In this document: piece after piece, positions 34,601-42,603 of the stretch
Numbering within the stretch: the first letter of the stretch is position 1
Layout: each line of letters starts with the position of its first letter
Source: Kribbella amoyensis
GTDB lineage: Bacteria > Actinomycetota > Actinomycetes > Propionibacteriales > Kribbellaceae
Direction: 5' to 3'
Length of the DNA stretch: 64,000 nucleotides
Assembly: GCF_007828865.1 (NCBI RefSeq)
Contig: NZ_VIVK01000001.1
Location: 5,394,001 to 5,458,000, forward strand
Notes under the pieces: model-generated
Database searches by the model: none
What the model saw: the letters and a program-made list of their open reading frames with translations, nothing else
Told to the model about the DNA's origin: nothing
Position numbers and translations under genes: made by a program

Positions 34601-35728
34601 ATGTCGCGACGCTCCCTGCACCTTCCTGCCCCCGACGGCGCTGTACTCCGTGCCCGCCTGGACCGAGCCCGGGCGGCTGCCGCCGGGACCGGTCTGGTGA
34701 TCGCGCCGGGGTCGGATCTGCGCTACCTGCTCGGCCAGGCGGGCGGCTCGTTCGAGCGGCTCACCTCGCTCGTCATCCCCGCCGACGGCGACCTGGCGCT
34801 CGTCGTACCGAAGCTGGAGGCGCCCGGATTCGCCGACGTGCCGGTGACCGCGTTGGGGGTTGAGGTGCTGACCTGGGTCGACGGCGAGAACCCGTACGCC
34901 CTGGTCGCCGATCGGCTGGGCAAGCCGGATCGCGTGGCGGTCAGCGACTTCGCGCCGGCGCTGCACGTCCTCGCGCTCCGGGATGCGATGCCGGCGGCGG
35001 AGCAGGTGCTCGCCGGGCCGATCGTGCGTGAGCTCCGGATGCGCAAGGACGCGAGCGAGATCGCGGAACTGCGGGCCGCGGGCGCCGCGATCGACCGGGT
35101 CCACGCCCGCGTTCCGGGCCTGCTGAGGGCCGGCCGGACCGAGGCCGAGGTCGGGGCCGACATCGCCGCCGCGATCGTGGCGGAGGGGCACGTCGAGGCC
35201 GACTTCGTCATCGTCGCGAGTGGTCCCAACGGTGCCAGCCCGCACCACGACGTGTCCGACCGGGTGATCGAGGCGGGCGACGTCGTGGTGGTCGACATCG
35301 GCGGTCCGCTGCCCTCGGGGTACAACTCGGACTCGACCCGGACGTACGCGGTCGGTACGCCACGCGATGCCGACGTGGCCGCGACGTACGGGGTACTGCA
35401 GGAGGCTCAGCGGGCCGCGGTGGACGCGGTCCGTCCCGGGGCGACCGCGCAGTCGATCGACGAGGCGGCGCGGTCGGTCATCGCGGCGGCCGGGTTCGGT
35501 GAGTTCTTCATCCACCGGACCGGGCACGGGATCGGCCTGGACGTGCACGAGGAGCCGTACATCGTCGGCGGCAACGACCTCGTGCTGGAGCCCGGGATGG
35601 CGTTCAGCGTGGAGCCCGGGATCTACCAGCCGGGCCGGTGGGGCGCCCGGATCGAGGACATCGTGGTCGTCACCGAGACCGGCGTGGAGTCGCTGAACAA
35701 CCAGCCGCACGACCTGGTGATCGTCTAG
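34601..35728 (+). CDS. M24 family metallopeptidase (Xaa-Pro aminopeptidase-like)
   Basis: A 375-residue two-domain 'pita-bread' peptidase that removes N-terminal residues before proline or cleaves Xaa-Pro dipeptides. All five metal ligands of the dinuclear site are visible in order: VVVDIGG (Asp), NSDSTRTY (Asp), RTGHGIGLDVHEEP (His), FSVEPGIY (Glu) and RIEDIVVV (Glu). The N-terminal creatinase-like domain spans residues 1-140. It is cytoplasmic, with no signal peptide. A MITE-like element begins 4 bp after its stop. Confidence 0.93.
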   Translation: MSRRSLHLPAPDGAVLRARLDRARAAAAGTGLVIAPGSDLRYLLGQAGGSFERLTSLVIPADGDLALVVPKLEAPGFADVPVTALGVEVLTWVDGENPYALVADRLGKPDRVAVSDFAPALHVLALRDAMPAAEQVLAGPIVRELRMRKDASEIAELRAAGAAIDRVHARVPGLLRAGRTEAEVGADIAAAIVAEGHVEADFVIVASGPNGASPHHDVSDRVIEAGDVVVVDIGGPLPSGYNSDSTRTYAVGTPRDADVAATYGVLQEAQRAAVDAVRPGATAQSIDEAARSVIAAAGFGEFFIHRTGHGIGLDVHEEPYIVGGNDLVLEPGMAFSVEPGIYQPGRWGARIEDIVVVTETGVESLNNQPHDLVIV

Positions 35729-35731
35729 GTC

Positions 35732-35900
35732 CTAGTGCCCCGTGTTGGAAGTTGCTTGGCGCTTGCGGCGCCCAGGCACGCACCTCGCGGCACCGGCCGA
35801 TCATCCACGATGGCACCGCATCGAGGACGCTCGTCCGGCACCGCGATGCACGCACCTGACCACCGCAATCACTCAAGAAACTTCCAACACGGGGCACTAG
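35732..35900. mobile_element. MITE-like element with 22-bp terminal inverted repeats
   Basis: Perfect 22-bp inverted repeats at 35732-35753 and 35879-35900 (outer end CTAGTGCCCCGTGTTGG) flank 125 bp without a gene. The interior carries GCACGCACCT twice and several GGCACCG copies. If the terminal TA is taken as a duplicated target, the layout fits a non-autonomous IS630/Tc1-type MITE. It fills the gap between two convergent genes, and its right tip supplies the TAG stop of the GlxA-type regulator. A large bidirectional terminator is the alternative reading. Confidence 0.55.
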
Positions 35901-36871
35901 CTCGCGCGGAACGTCTTCCGGTAGGCGAGCGGGGCGACACCGAGCTCGGTCCGGAGGTGGTGGCGCAGCGACGCGGCGGTCCCGAGGCCGGCGGCTTCGG
36001 CGACGCGGTCGACGGACAGATCGGTGGTCTCCAGCAACTGACGCGCGTGCCGGATCCGTTGCTGCTGAAGCCACGTACCTGGCGATTGTCCGGTCTCGGC
36101 CTTGAACCGGCGGCTGAACGTCCGCACACTCATCCGCGCGTGCTCGGCCATCGTCGGCAGGCTGAGCTCCTCGGCCAGCCGCTGCAGCGCCCACGCGCGA
36201 GTCGGGCCGGTACCGTCCGTACCTTCCTCCGGGATCGTCCGCTCGATGAATTGGGACTGGCCGCCGTCCCGCCACGGTGGCACCACGCAATGCTTCGCGG
36301 CACGGTTCGCGACCTCGCTGCCGAAGTCCCGGCGGATCAGGTGCAGGCACAGGTCGACCCCGGCCGCGAGCCCGGCCGAGGTGACCACGTCGCCGTCGTC
36401 GACGAACAACAGGTCCTCGTCCAGCTTCACGTTCGGGTAGAGGTCGCGGAACATCGCTGCCCGCCGCCAGTGCGTGGTCGCGGGTCGGCCGTCGAGCAGC
36501 CCGGCCGCGGCGAGTACGAACGCCCCGGTACAGATCGACGCGATCCGCGTGCCCGGCCGGATCAGGGCGAACGCCTCGGCCACGTCGGCGGGCAGCGTGC
36601 CCTCGTGCCGCGGCTGCGGGATGTACGTCCCGGGCACGATCACCGTGTCCGCCTCGGCCAGGATCTCGGCGCCGTGGTCCGGGACGATCGTGTACCCGAG
36701 ACTCGCGCGGACCGGCTCGGCGCGGATCCCGCACATCCGCACCTCGTACAGCGGGGTGCCGTCGGCGAGCGTCGCGCAGCTGAACACCGTGGGCGCGATG
36801 GTCAGGTCGAACCCGACCACCGGTTCCAGGGCGAGGACGGCGATGCGATGCGGGGATCGAGCGGAACTCAT
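35897..36871 (-). CDS. GlxA family regulator (DJ-1/PfpI domain plus AraC HTH)
   Basis: A 324-residue regulator. Residues 1-185 are a DJ-1/PfpI class I amidotransferase-like sensor domain (ILAEADTVIVPGTY, nucleophile-elbow Cys in ASICTGAFVLAAAGLLDGRPATTHW). The C-terminal 100 residues hold two AraC HTH motifs (LPTMAEHARMSVRTFSRRF, LSVDRVAEAAGLGTAASLRHHL). ATG 36871 was chosen over ATG 36889 because CAAGAT, a plausible -10, lies 6 nt before it. It is divergent from an MFS transporter that it probably regulates. The stop codon lies within the end of the inverted-repeat element. Confidence 0.92.
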   Translation of the reverse strand: MSSARSPHRIAVLALEPVVGFDLTIAPTVFSCATLADGTPLYEVRMCGIRAEPVRASLGYTIVPDHGAEILAEADTVIVPGTYIPQPRHEGTLPADVAEAFALIRPGTRIASICTGAFVLAAAGLLDGRPATTHWRRAAMFRDLYPNVKLDEDLLFVDDGDVVTSAGLAAGVDLCLHLIRRDFGSEVANRAAKHCVVPPWRDGGQSQFIERTIPEEGTDGTGPTRAWALQRLAEELSLPTMAEHARMSVRTFSRRFKAETGQSPGTWLQQQRIRHARQLLETTDLSVDRVAEAAGLGTAASLRHHLRTELGVAPLAYRKTFRAS

Positions 36872-36886
36872 GGCCAGATCTTGCCA
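36871..36886. promoter_or_regulatory. Near-palindrome in the GlxA/MFS divergent promoter
   Basis: TGGCCAGATCTTGCCA is a 16-bp palindrome with one mismatched pair around AGATCT. It overlaps the start of the regulator gene and the presumed -10, which makes it a good autoregulatory site candidate. Confidence 0.4.
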
Positions 36887-36941
36887 CATGATGTCATTCT
36901 GGCCACTGGTTCGCGGGGTTCGGCTCCCGCAAACTCTCCTG

Positions 36942-38216
36942 GTGACTCAGATCCTGGACCAGCCGACGCGTCGTCGGCTGCACCGCGCCTGGCCGGTCGC
37001 CGCGGTCGGTTTCGTCACCCTGATCGGGGCGGCCGGGTTCCGCTCGGTGCCCGGGGTGCTGCTCGACCCGCTGCACGAGGAGTTCGGCTGGTCGCACGCG
37101 ACCATCTCGGCCGCGGTGTCGATCAACCTGCTGCTGTACGGCCTGATCTCGCCGTTCGCGGCCGCTCTGATGGACCGGCTCGGGCTGCGCAAGGTGGTCA
37201 GCGGGGCGCTGGTCCTGATCGCGCTCGGCTCCGGGCTGACGATCTTCATGACCTCGGCCTGGCAGTTGCTGCTGTGCTGGGGCCTGCTGGTCGGCGTCGG
37301 GACCGGGTCCATGTCGATGACGTTCGTCGCGACGATCACCGGGCGTTGGTTCGTCCGGCGCCGCGGCCTGGTCACCGGGATCCTCACCGCGGCCGGGGCG
37401 ACGGGTCAGCTGATCTTCCTCCCGCTGATCGCGTCCCTGGCGACGAACTTCGGCTGGCGGGTACCGGCTCTGGTGGCTGCCGCGGCCGCGCTGGCCGTCG
37501 TACCGCTGGTGCTGCTGTTCCTGCGGGACTACCCGAGCGACGTGGGCCTGCGTGCGTACGGTGCGCCCGAGGGGAGTACGGCCGGGCAGCGGGTGGAGAC
37601 GACGGGCAGCAGCGCGTTGCGGGCGGTGACCGCGTTGTGGAAGGCGATGCACCGGCCGGCGTTCTGGTTGCTGGCCGGCGGGTTCGCGATCTGCGGTGCG
37701 TCCACGAACGGGTTGATCGGGACGCACTTCGTGACCGCCGCGCACGACCACGGCATGCCCGCGACCACGGCCGCTTCGCTGCTCGCGCTGGTCGGGGTGT
37801 TCGACGTCGGCGGCACGATCGTGTCCGGCTGGCTGACCGACCGCTGGGACCCGCGGTACCTGCTGATCGCGTACTACGCGCTGCGCGGACTCTCGTTGCT
37901 GGTGCTGCCGTCGTTGCTCGGGCCCACCGCGCAGCCGAGTATCTGGGTGTTCATCATCTTCTACGGACTCGACTGGGTGGCGACCGTGCCGCCGACGGTC
38001 GCGCTGTGCCGGGAGTGGTTCGGGGTGGACGGGCCGATCGTGTTCGGCTGGGTGTTCGCCTCGCACCAGATCGGGGCGGCGATCGCGGCCACGGGCGCCG
38101 GTGCGATCCGGGACGCGCACGGCAACTACGACCTGGCCTGGTACCTCGCGGGTGGCCTGTGCGCGGCGGCCGCGCTGATGTCGGCGAGTATCGGACGGCG
38201 CCCGCAGCCGGCCTGA
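36942..38216 (+). CDS. MFS transporter
   Basis: A 424-residue protein with twelve predicted membrane helices. The MFS loop 2-3 motif appears as LMDRLGLRKVVSG, and the second-half counterpart as GWLTDRWDPRYLL. It resembles monocarboxylate/oxalate-formate-type carriers (RSVPGVLLDPLHEEFGWSHATISAAVSINLLLYGL). GTG 36942 fits the family N-terminus. An ATG at 36888 would overlap the divergent regulator start and is the alternative. The role is probably exchange or export of a small acid or drug under control of the neighbouring regulator. Confidence 0.88.
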   Translation: MTQILDQPTRRRLHRAWPVAAVGFVTLIGAAGFRSVPGVLLDPLHEEFGWSHATISAAVSINLLLYGLISPFAAALMDRLGLRKVVSGALVLIALGSGLTIFMTSAWQLLLCWGLLVGVGTGSMSMTFVATITGRWFVRRRGLVTGILTAAGATGQLIFLPLIASLATNFGWRVPALVAAAAALAVVPLVLLFLRDYPSDVGLRAYGAPEGSTAGQRVETTGSSALRAVTALWKAMHRPAFWLLAGGFAICGASTNGLIGTHFVTAAHDHGMPATTAASLLALVGVFDVGGTIVSGWLTDRWDPRYLLIAYYALRGLSLLVLPSLLGPTAQPSIWVFIIFYGLDWVATVPPTVALCREWFGVDGPIVFGWVFASHQIGAAIAATGAGAIRDAHGNYDLAWYLAGGLCAAAALMSASIGRRPQPA

Positions 38217-38229
38217 TCGGGCCGGCTAG

Positions 38230-38247
38230 CCTCGACCTTTGTTGAGG
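38230..38247 (+). promoter_or_regulatory. SoxR box
   Basis: CCTCGACCTTTGTTGAGG is an 18-bp imperfect palindrome matching the known SoxR operator pattern (CCTCAA...TTGAGG). It lies 20 bp before the soxR ATG, consistent with autoregulation. Confidence 0.7.
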
Positions 38248-38267
38248 TTGCAGAAGGAGGCGGCGCC

Positions 38268-38753
38268 ATGGACATCGAGCCGGGTGAGATGACGGTCGGG
38301 CAACTGTCCGAGCGCAGCGGGGTGGCCGTCTCGGCCCTGCACTTCTACGAGCGGCAGAACCTGATCGTCAGCCGCCGCACCACGGGCAACCAGCGCCGGT
38401 ACAAGCGGGACACGTTGCGCCGGGTCGCGATGATCCGGATCGCGCAACGGGTCGGGATCCCGCTCGCCGAGGTGGCCGCCGTGCTCGAGCTCCTGCCCGG
38501 CAACCGGACGCCGACCCGGCAGGACTGGGAGCGCATCTCCGAGTGCTGGCAGGCCGAGCTGGACCGGCGGATCCTCCAACTCGAGCAACTGCGCGACGAC
38601 TTCAAGGACTGTGTCGGCTGCGGCTGCCTCTCGCTCGACCGCTGCACGCTGGCCAACCCGTACGACGTGCTCGGCGCGAAGGGGCCTGGTCCGCAACGGT
38701 TGATGGACGAATCGGGTCAGCCGTGTCACCCCGGGAGTTGCGTCGCGAGCTGA
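38268..38753 (+). CDS. soxR: Redox-sensitive transcriptional activator SoxR
   Basis: A 161-residue MerR-family regulator. The N-terminal HTH (MTVGQLSERSGVAVSALHFYERQNLI) and a dimerisation helix (residues 85-112) lead to the [2Fe-2S] cluster motif CVGCGCLSLDRC, with C115, C118, C120 and C126. Actinobacterial SoxR responds to redox-active metabolites. Its own promoter carries a SoxR box. The ATG has an AAGGAGG site. No obvious target other than itself lies in the window. A final HPGSCVAS tail is typical in length. Confidence 0.95.
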   Translation: MDIEPGEMTVGQLSERSGVAVSALHFYERQNLIVSRRTTGNQRRYKRDTLRRVAMIRIAQRVGIPLAEVAAVLELLPGNRTPTRQDWERISECWQAELDRRILQLEQLRDDFKDCVGCGCLSLDRCTLANPYDVLGAKGPGPQRLMDESGQPCHPGSCVAS

Positions 38754-38804
38754 GTTTGTCCACAGGCCGGCGGCGGCCGTCCGCGGATTGGGGGAGCGGG
38801 CGTC

Positions 38805-38810
38805 TAGGGT
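38805..38810 (+). promoter_or_regulatory. Leaderless -10 box before the recQ leader frame
   Basis: TAGGGT ends exactly 7 nt before the ATG at 38818, so transcription should begin at that ATG. Confidence 0.55.
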
Positions 38811-38817
38811 CGTCGTC

Positions 38818-38883
38818 ATGGGTTCTTCGCAGGGTTGGTCCAACCGTCCGTTCGTCGGCGCGTGGGGTGGTTCGCGTGGCTGA
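38818..38883 (+). CDS. 21-codon leader reading frame overlapping recQ
   Basis: A short open frame (starts MGSSQGWSNRPF, ends GGSRG) begins at an ATG placed 7 nt after a TAGGGT -10 box, as leaderless genes do. Its stop (38881-38883) overlaps the recQ start region: recQ GTG 38876 reads GTGGCTGA together with the leader's stop. recQ has no good ribosome site of its own, so this frame may deliver ribosomes to recQ by coupling. No known peptide family was recognised. Confidence 0.45.
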   Translation: MGSSQGWSNRPFVGAWGGSRG

Positions 38884-40996
38884 CTCGTTGACGCTGGGCG
38901 CCGAGCGGGCCGAGACCGCGGCGACCGTGATCCGCGCGATCGCGGGCGACGCCGCGCGGTTGCGGGACGACCAGGAGACCGCGGTCGCGGCGTTGTGCGA
39001 GCCGCAGGCGCGGGTCCTCGTGGTCCAGGCGACCGGCTGGGGCAAGTCCGCGGTGTACTGGGCGGCGACCGCGATCCGCCGGTCGGAGGGCGCGGGTCCG
39101 ACGCTGGTGGTCTCACCCCTGCTCTCGCTGATGCGGGACCAGGTGGCTGCCGCGGCCCGGGCCGGTCTGCGCGCGGCCACGCTGAACTCGTCGAACGTGG
39201 ACGAGTGGTCCTCGATCGAGGGCGACCTGCGGTCCGGCGCGATCGACGTGCTGCTGGTCTCGCCGGAGCGGCTGGCGAACCCGGGCTTCGGCCGGCGCGT
39301 GCTGGACGGGCTCGCGGGGCAGATCGGCCTGCTGGTGATCGACGAGGCGCACGCGGTGTCGGACTGGGGGCACGACTTCCGTCCGGACTACCGGCGCGTG
39401 TCCGACGTCCTGCAGCGGCTGAACCCGCAGACCCCGGTGCTCGCCACCACCGCGACGGCGAACTCGCGCGTCACCGAGGACGTCGCCCACCAACTGGGGG
39501 AGTCGACCCTGGTGCTGCGGGGCCCATTGGCACGGTCGAGTCTGCAACTGGCGGTGGTGGACGCGTTGTCGCCTTTGGACCGGTTCGCCTGGGTGGTCGA
39601 CCACCTGCCGAAGTTGCCGGGGTCGGGCATCGTCTACACGTTGACCGTGTCGGACGCGCAACGCCTGGCCGCCGCGATCCAGGAGGTGCACGGACCAGCG
39701 GTCCCCGTCGCTGCGTACACGGGTGGGCTGGACGCGGCCGAGCGGGAGCGCCTCGAAGACGCGTTGCGCGGGAACGAGTTGAAGGCGCTGGTCGCGACCT
39801 CGGCGTTGGGGATGGGGTACGACAAACCCGATCTGGGCTTCGTCGTCCACGTCGGCTCACCCCCTTCGCCGGTGTCGTACTACCAGCAGGTCGGTCGGGC
39901 GGGCCGCGGGATCGATCATGCGGTGGTCGCGTTGCTGCCGTCGGACGCGGACTCGGGCGTCTGGGACTACTTCGCGACGGCCACGATCCCGGTGCCCGAC
40001 CAGGTCAACCGGTTGCTCCGCGGACTCGAGTCGTACGGTCCGGACCAGCCGGCGACCGTGCCCGCGCTGGAGGCGGAGACCGGGTTGCGACGGGGCCGGG
40101 TCGAGCTGATGCTGAAGCAGCTCGCGGTCGACGGCGCGGTGGAGCGGGTCGAGCGGGGCTGGCTGCGGACCGGGGCCGAGTGGTCGTTCGACGCGGCGCA
40201 CTACGACGGGATCGTGGCGGTGCGCCGTCGGGAGGCCGACATCATGCGCGCCTACACCCGCGGTGAACGTTGCCTGATGCAACTGCTGCAGGAGTCGCTG
40301 GACGATCCGTCGGCCGAGCCGTGTGGCCGGTGTTCGGTCTGCCTCGGCCTGTTGCCGGAGCCGCTGACCGCGCGACCCTCGGCGGAGACCGTGCAGGCGA
40401 TCACCCGGTTGCTGCGCGGCGAGACGCACCTCCTGGAACCGCGGAAGATGTGGCCCGGCGGTGCGTTCGGGGCGAAGGGCCGGATCCCACCGGCCCTGAT
40501 GGCGGACCAGGGACGAGCCATCGTCTACGCCGACGCGCCCGAGTGGCGGGAGGTCCTGCGGGCCACGTTCGGGGTGGATACGCCTGACCCGGACGCGCTC
40601 GAAGCGTTGAAGGCCGGCTGTGTGGCCGCCTTGTCGCGCTGGCGGGATGCCTGGTCCCGGCGGCCCGACGTGGTGATCACGTTGGCCGCGGCCGGGCACC
40701 AACGGCTGACCACGGAGATCGCGGACCACCTGGCCGAGGTCGGCCGGCTGGAGCGCGCCGCGCTGACCGTGGATCCGCGGGGCTTCAGCGACGACCTCTC
40801 CTCGGCCGAGGAGGCGAAGGTGTGGCGTGACGGCATCACGGTGGACGACCTGACCGGCCAGGCCATCGCGGAACGCTCTGTCCTGTTGGTCGTGGACGCG
40901 TCGTCCTCGCAGTGGCCGATCACGGTCGCCGCCGCCAAACTCCGCGAAGCCGGGGCCGCCGCGGTGCTACCCCTGCTGGTGCACCGCCGGCCGTGA
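38876..40996 (+). CDS. recQ: RecQ family ATP-dependent DNA helicase with C-terminal PRTase-like region
   Basis: A 706-residue 3'-5' DNA helicase. It shows Walker A ATGWGKSAVYW, DEAH box VIDEAHAVSDWGHDFRPDYR, motif III ATTATAN and motif VI YYQQVGRAGRG. A Zn-binding CGRCSVC and a winged-helix region follow. The last 60 residues (VLLVVDASSSQWPITVAAAKLREAGA) align with a phosphoribosyltransferase PRPP loop but lack its acidic pair, so that module looks degenerate. GTG 38876 and GTG 38867 are both possible starts. Expression is probably coupled to the 21-codon leader frame. Confidence 0.9.
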   Translation: MADSLTLGAERAETAATVIRAIAGDAARLRDDQETAVAALCEPQARVLVVQATGWGKSAVYWAATAIRRSEGAGPTLVVSPLLSLMRDQVAAAARAGLRAATLNSSNVDEWSSIEGDLRSGAIDVLLVSPERLANPGFGRRVLDGLAGQIGLLVIDEAHAVSDWGHDFRPDYRRVSDVLQRLNPQTPVLATTATANSRVTEDVAHQLGESTLVLRGPLARSSLQLAVVDALSPLDRFAWVVDHLPKLPGSGIVYTLTVSDAQRLAAAIQEVHGPAVPVAAYTGGLDAAERERLEDALRGNELKALVATSALGMGYDKPDLGFVVHVGSPPSPVSYYQQVGRAGRGIDHAVVALLPSDADSGVWDYFATATIPVPDQVNRLLRGLESYGPDQPATVPALEAETGLRRGRVELMLKQLAVDGAVERVERGWLRTGAEWSFDAAHYDGIVAVRRREADIMRAYTRGERCLMQLLQESLDDPSAEPCGRCSVCLGLLPEPLTARPSAETVQAITRLLRGETHLLEPRKMWPGGAFGAKGRIPPALMADQGRAIVYADAPEWREVLRATFGVDTPDPDALEALKAGCVAALSRWRDAWSRRPDVVITLAAAGHQRLTTEIADHLAEVGRLERAALTVDPRGFSDDLSSAEEAKVWRDGITVDDLTGQAIAERSVLLVVDASSSQWPITVAAAKLREAGAAAVLPLLVHRRP

Positions 40997-41044
40997 CGCC
41001 GCCTCGGGCAGTGCGCCGCGACGGCCGGCGAGTTCGTGCCAGGG

Positions 41045-41833
41045 CTAGACGGCCTGCAGCTCAGGGTTGGTCTCGGCGAACGACTTGAGGTCGGACAGCA
41101 GCCGGGTCCAGCCGTCGTCGATCATCGAGCGGAGCTTGCTGCCCGGTTCGAAGCCGGTGTGCACCACGGTGAGCTTGACCTGGTCGCCGTCCGGCTCCAG
41201 GTCGAAGGTGGCCCGGGACAGCGGTTCGGCGCTCATGGTGGCGAAGTCCTCGTCACCGAGCTCCACCGCCTTCGCGAACTCCGGTGTGATGCGGTGCCAC
41301 GTGAACGCGAGCCGCCGGTAGGGGTCGTGTTCGAGCACGACCTGGCCCTCGCCCACCATCGTCACTTCGCCCATGTGCCACGCCATCGGTGAGCCGGGCT
41401 GCCAGTCGGTCTCGTGGGTGACACCCCAGTACTGCTGGGTGAACTCCGGATCGGTGAGCGCGCGCCAGAGCCGCTCCGGCGTGGTCCGGATGTAGGTCGT
41501 GTAGACGAAGTCGTTGTCACTCATGTCGTCGGACTCCAATGCTGTCTTGAGATCGGCGAACAGCTGCACCCGCCGACGGTCGTACCGGGTGATCCAGCGA
41601 TCCGCGATCGCGTTGATCGGCTCGGCGTTGAGGTAGTGGAGCTTCTCCCGGCCGCGCTTGACCGTGGTGACGAGATTCGCTTCCTCGAGCACGGCGAGGT
41701 GTTTGCTCACCGACTGCCGGGCCATCTCCAGCTCGCCGCAGAGCTCGCGCAGGGTCTGCCCGTTCCGCCCGTTCAGCGAGTCGAGCAGCCGCCGGCGGCT
41801 CGGATCCGCCAGCGCTCTGAAGACCTCGTCCAT
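41045..41833 (-). CDS. ArsR-type HTH fused to an SRPBCC (AHSA1-like) domain
   Basis: A 262-residue fusion. Residues 1-95 form an ArsR winged helix (DEVFRALADPSRRRLLDSL, LRELCGELEMARQSVSKHLAVLEEANLV). Residues 105-262 form an SRPBCC ligand-binding fold (YIRTTPERLWRALTDPEFTQQYWGVTHE, FDLEPDGDQVKLTVVHTGFEPGS). In most genomes these are two adjacent genes. Here an internal MSDNDF at the junction hints at gene fusion. The HTH would repress and the SRPBCC half may bind a hydrophobic ligand. ATG 41833 lies 17 bp from two tandem palindromes that are probably its operators. Confidence 0.9.
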   Translation of the reverse strand: MDEVFRALADPSRRRLLDSLNGRNGQTLRELCGELEMARQSVSKHLAVLEEANLVTTVKRGREKLHYLNAEPINAIADRWITRYDRRRVQLFADLKTALESDDMSDNDFVYTTYIRTTPERLWRALTDPEFTQQYWGVTHETDWQPGSPMAWHMGEVTMVGEGQVVLEHDPYRRLAFTWHRITPEFAKAVELGDEDFATMSAEPLSRATFDLEPDGDQVKLTVVHTGFEPGSKLRSMIDDGWTRLLSDLKSFAETNPELQAV

Positions 41834-41850
41834 CAACGCCCACTCCTCAT

Positions 41851-41899
41851 AGGCAGCCGTTCGGCTGCCTGTTCACCATAGGCAGCCTTCCGGCTGCCT
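41851..41899. promoter_or_regulatory. Two tandem 20-bp palindromes, probable ArsR operators
   Basis: AGGCAGCCGTTCGGCTGCCT (41851-41870) and AGGCAGCCTTCCGGCTGCCT (41880-41899) are palindromes repeated with a 29-bp period. They sit directly upstream of the ArsR-SRPBCC start and after the stop of the response-regulator gene. Autorepression is likely. Acting as a terminator for the upstream operon is the alternative. Confidence 0.6.
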
Positions 41900-41916
41900 G
41901 TCAATCCAGCGGTCCG

Positions 41917-42603
41917 CTACAGGTGGTTGCGGAGGCGGGAGTGGGCGAGGACGGCCTGGATGCGGTCGGCGAGGCCGAGTTTGGCGAGCAGGTTGGAGAC
42001 GTGCACCTTGACGGTGTACCGGCTGAGGGTGAGCCGGTCGGCGATCTCCTGGTTGGACAGTCCGGCGGCGACCAGGTCGAAGACCTCGCGCTCACGGTCG
42101 GTGAGCCGGCGGATCGCGTCCAGCACGACCCGGTCGGTGTCGTCGGGGAGGTCGGGGCGGAGCGCCTCGATCATCCGGGTGGTCGCCTCCGGCGCGAGCA
42201 CGGAGTTGCCAGCGGCAACGATGCGGATGCCGTCCCGGAGGCGTTCACTCGGCGCGTCCTTCAACAGGAACCCGCTCGCCCCGGCTTGCAACGCGGCGTA
42301 CACGTAGCTGTCCAGGTCGTACGTGGTGAGGATGAGCACCCGCGTGCGCGGGTGCGCCCGGACGATCCGCCGGGTCGCCTCGATCCCGTCGAGCACCGGC
42401 ATCCGGATGTCCATCAGGACGACGTCGGGCGAGTGCCGCGCGACCACGTCCACTGCCTCGGCGCCGTTCCCCGCTACGCCGACGACATCGAGGTCGGTCG
42501 CGACGTCGACCAGGCGACTCAGCGCCTCGCGCAACAAGGCCTCGTCATCGCAGACGACCACCCGCACGGCCCGCCCGTCGACCGGCGCCAAGATCTCGCT
42601 CAT
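41917..42603 (-). CDS. NarL/FixJ family response regulator
   Basis: A 228-residue regulator. The receiver domain has D19-D20, phospho-acceptor D65 (VVLMDIRMP) and Lys in GFLLKDAP. The LuxR HTH is at about 165-225 (LTDREREVFDLVAAGLSNQEIADRLTLSRYTVKVHVSNLL). The start overlaps the kinase stop as ATGA. It is the last gene of a six-gene operon with secreted and membrane proteins carrying His-rich motifs, so its regulon is likely linked to an extracytoplasmic metal or envelope signal. Confidence 0.94.
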   Translation of the reverse strand: MSEILAPVDGRAVRVVVCDDEALLREALSRLVDVATDLDVVGVAGNGAEAVDVVARHSPDVVLMDIRMPVLDGIEATRRIVRAHPRTRVLILTTYDLDSYVYAALQAGASGFLLKDAPSERLRDGIRIVAAGNSVLAPEATTRMIEALRPDLPDDTDRVVLDAIRRLTDREREVFDLVAAGLSNQEIADRLTLSRYTVKVHVSNLLAKLGLADRIQAVLAHSRLRNHL

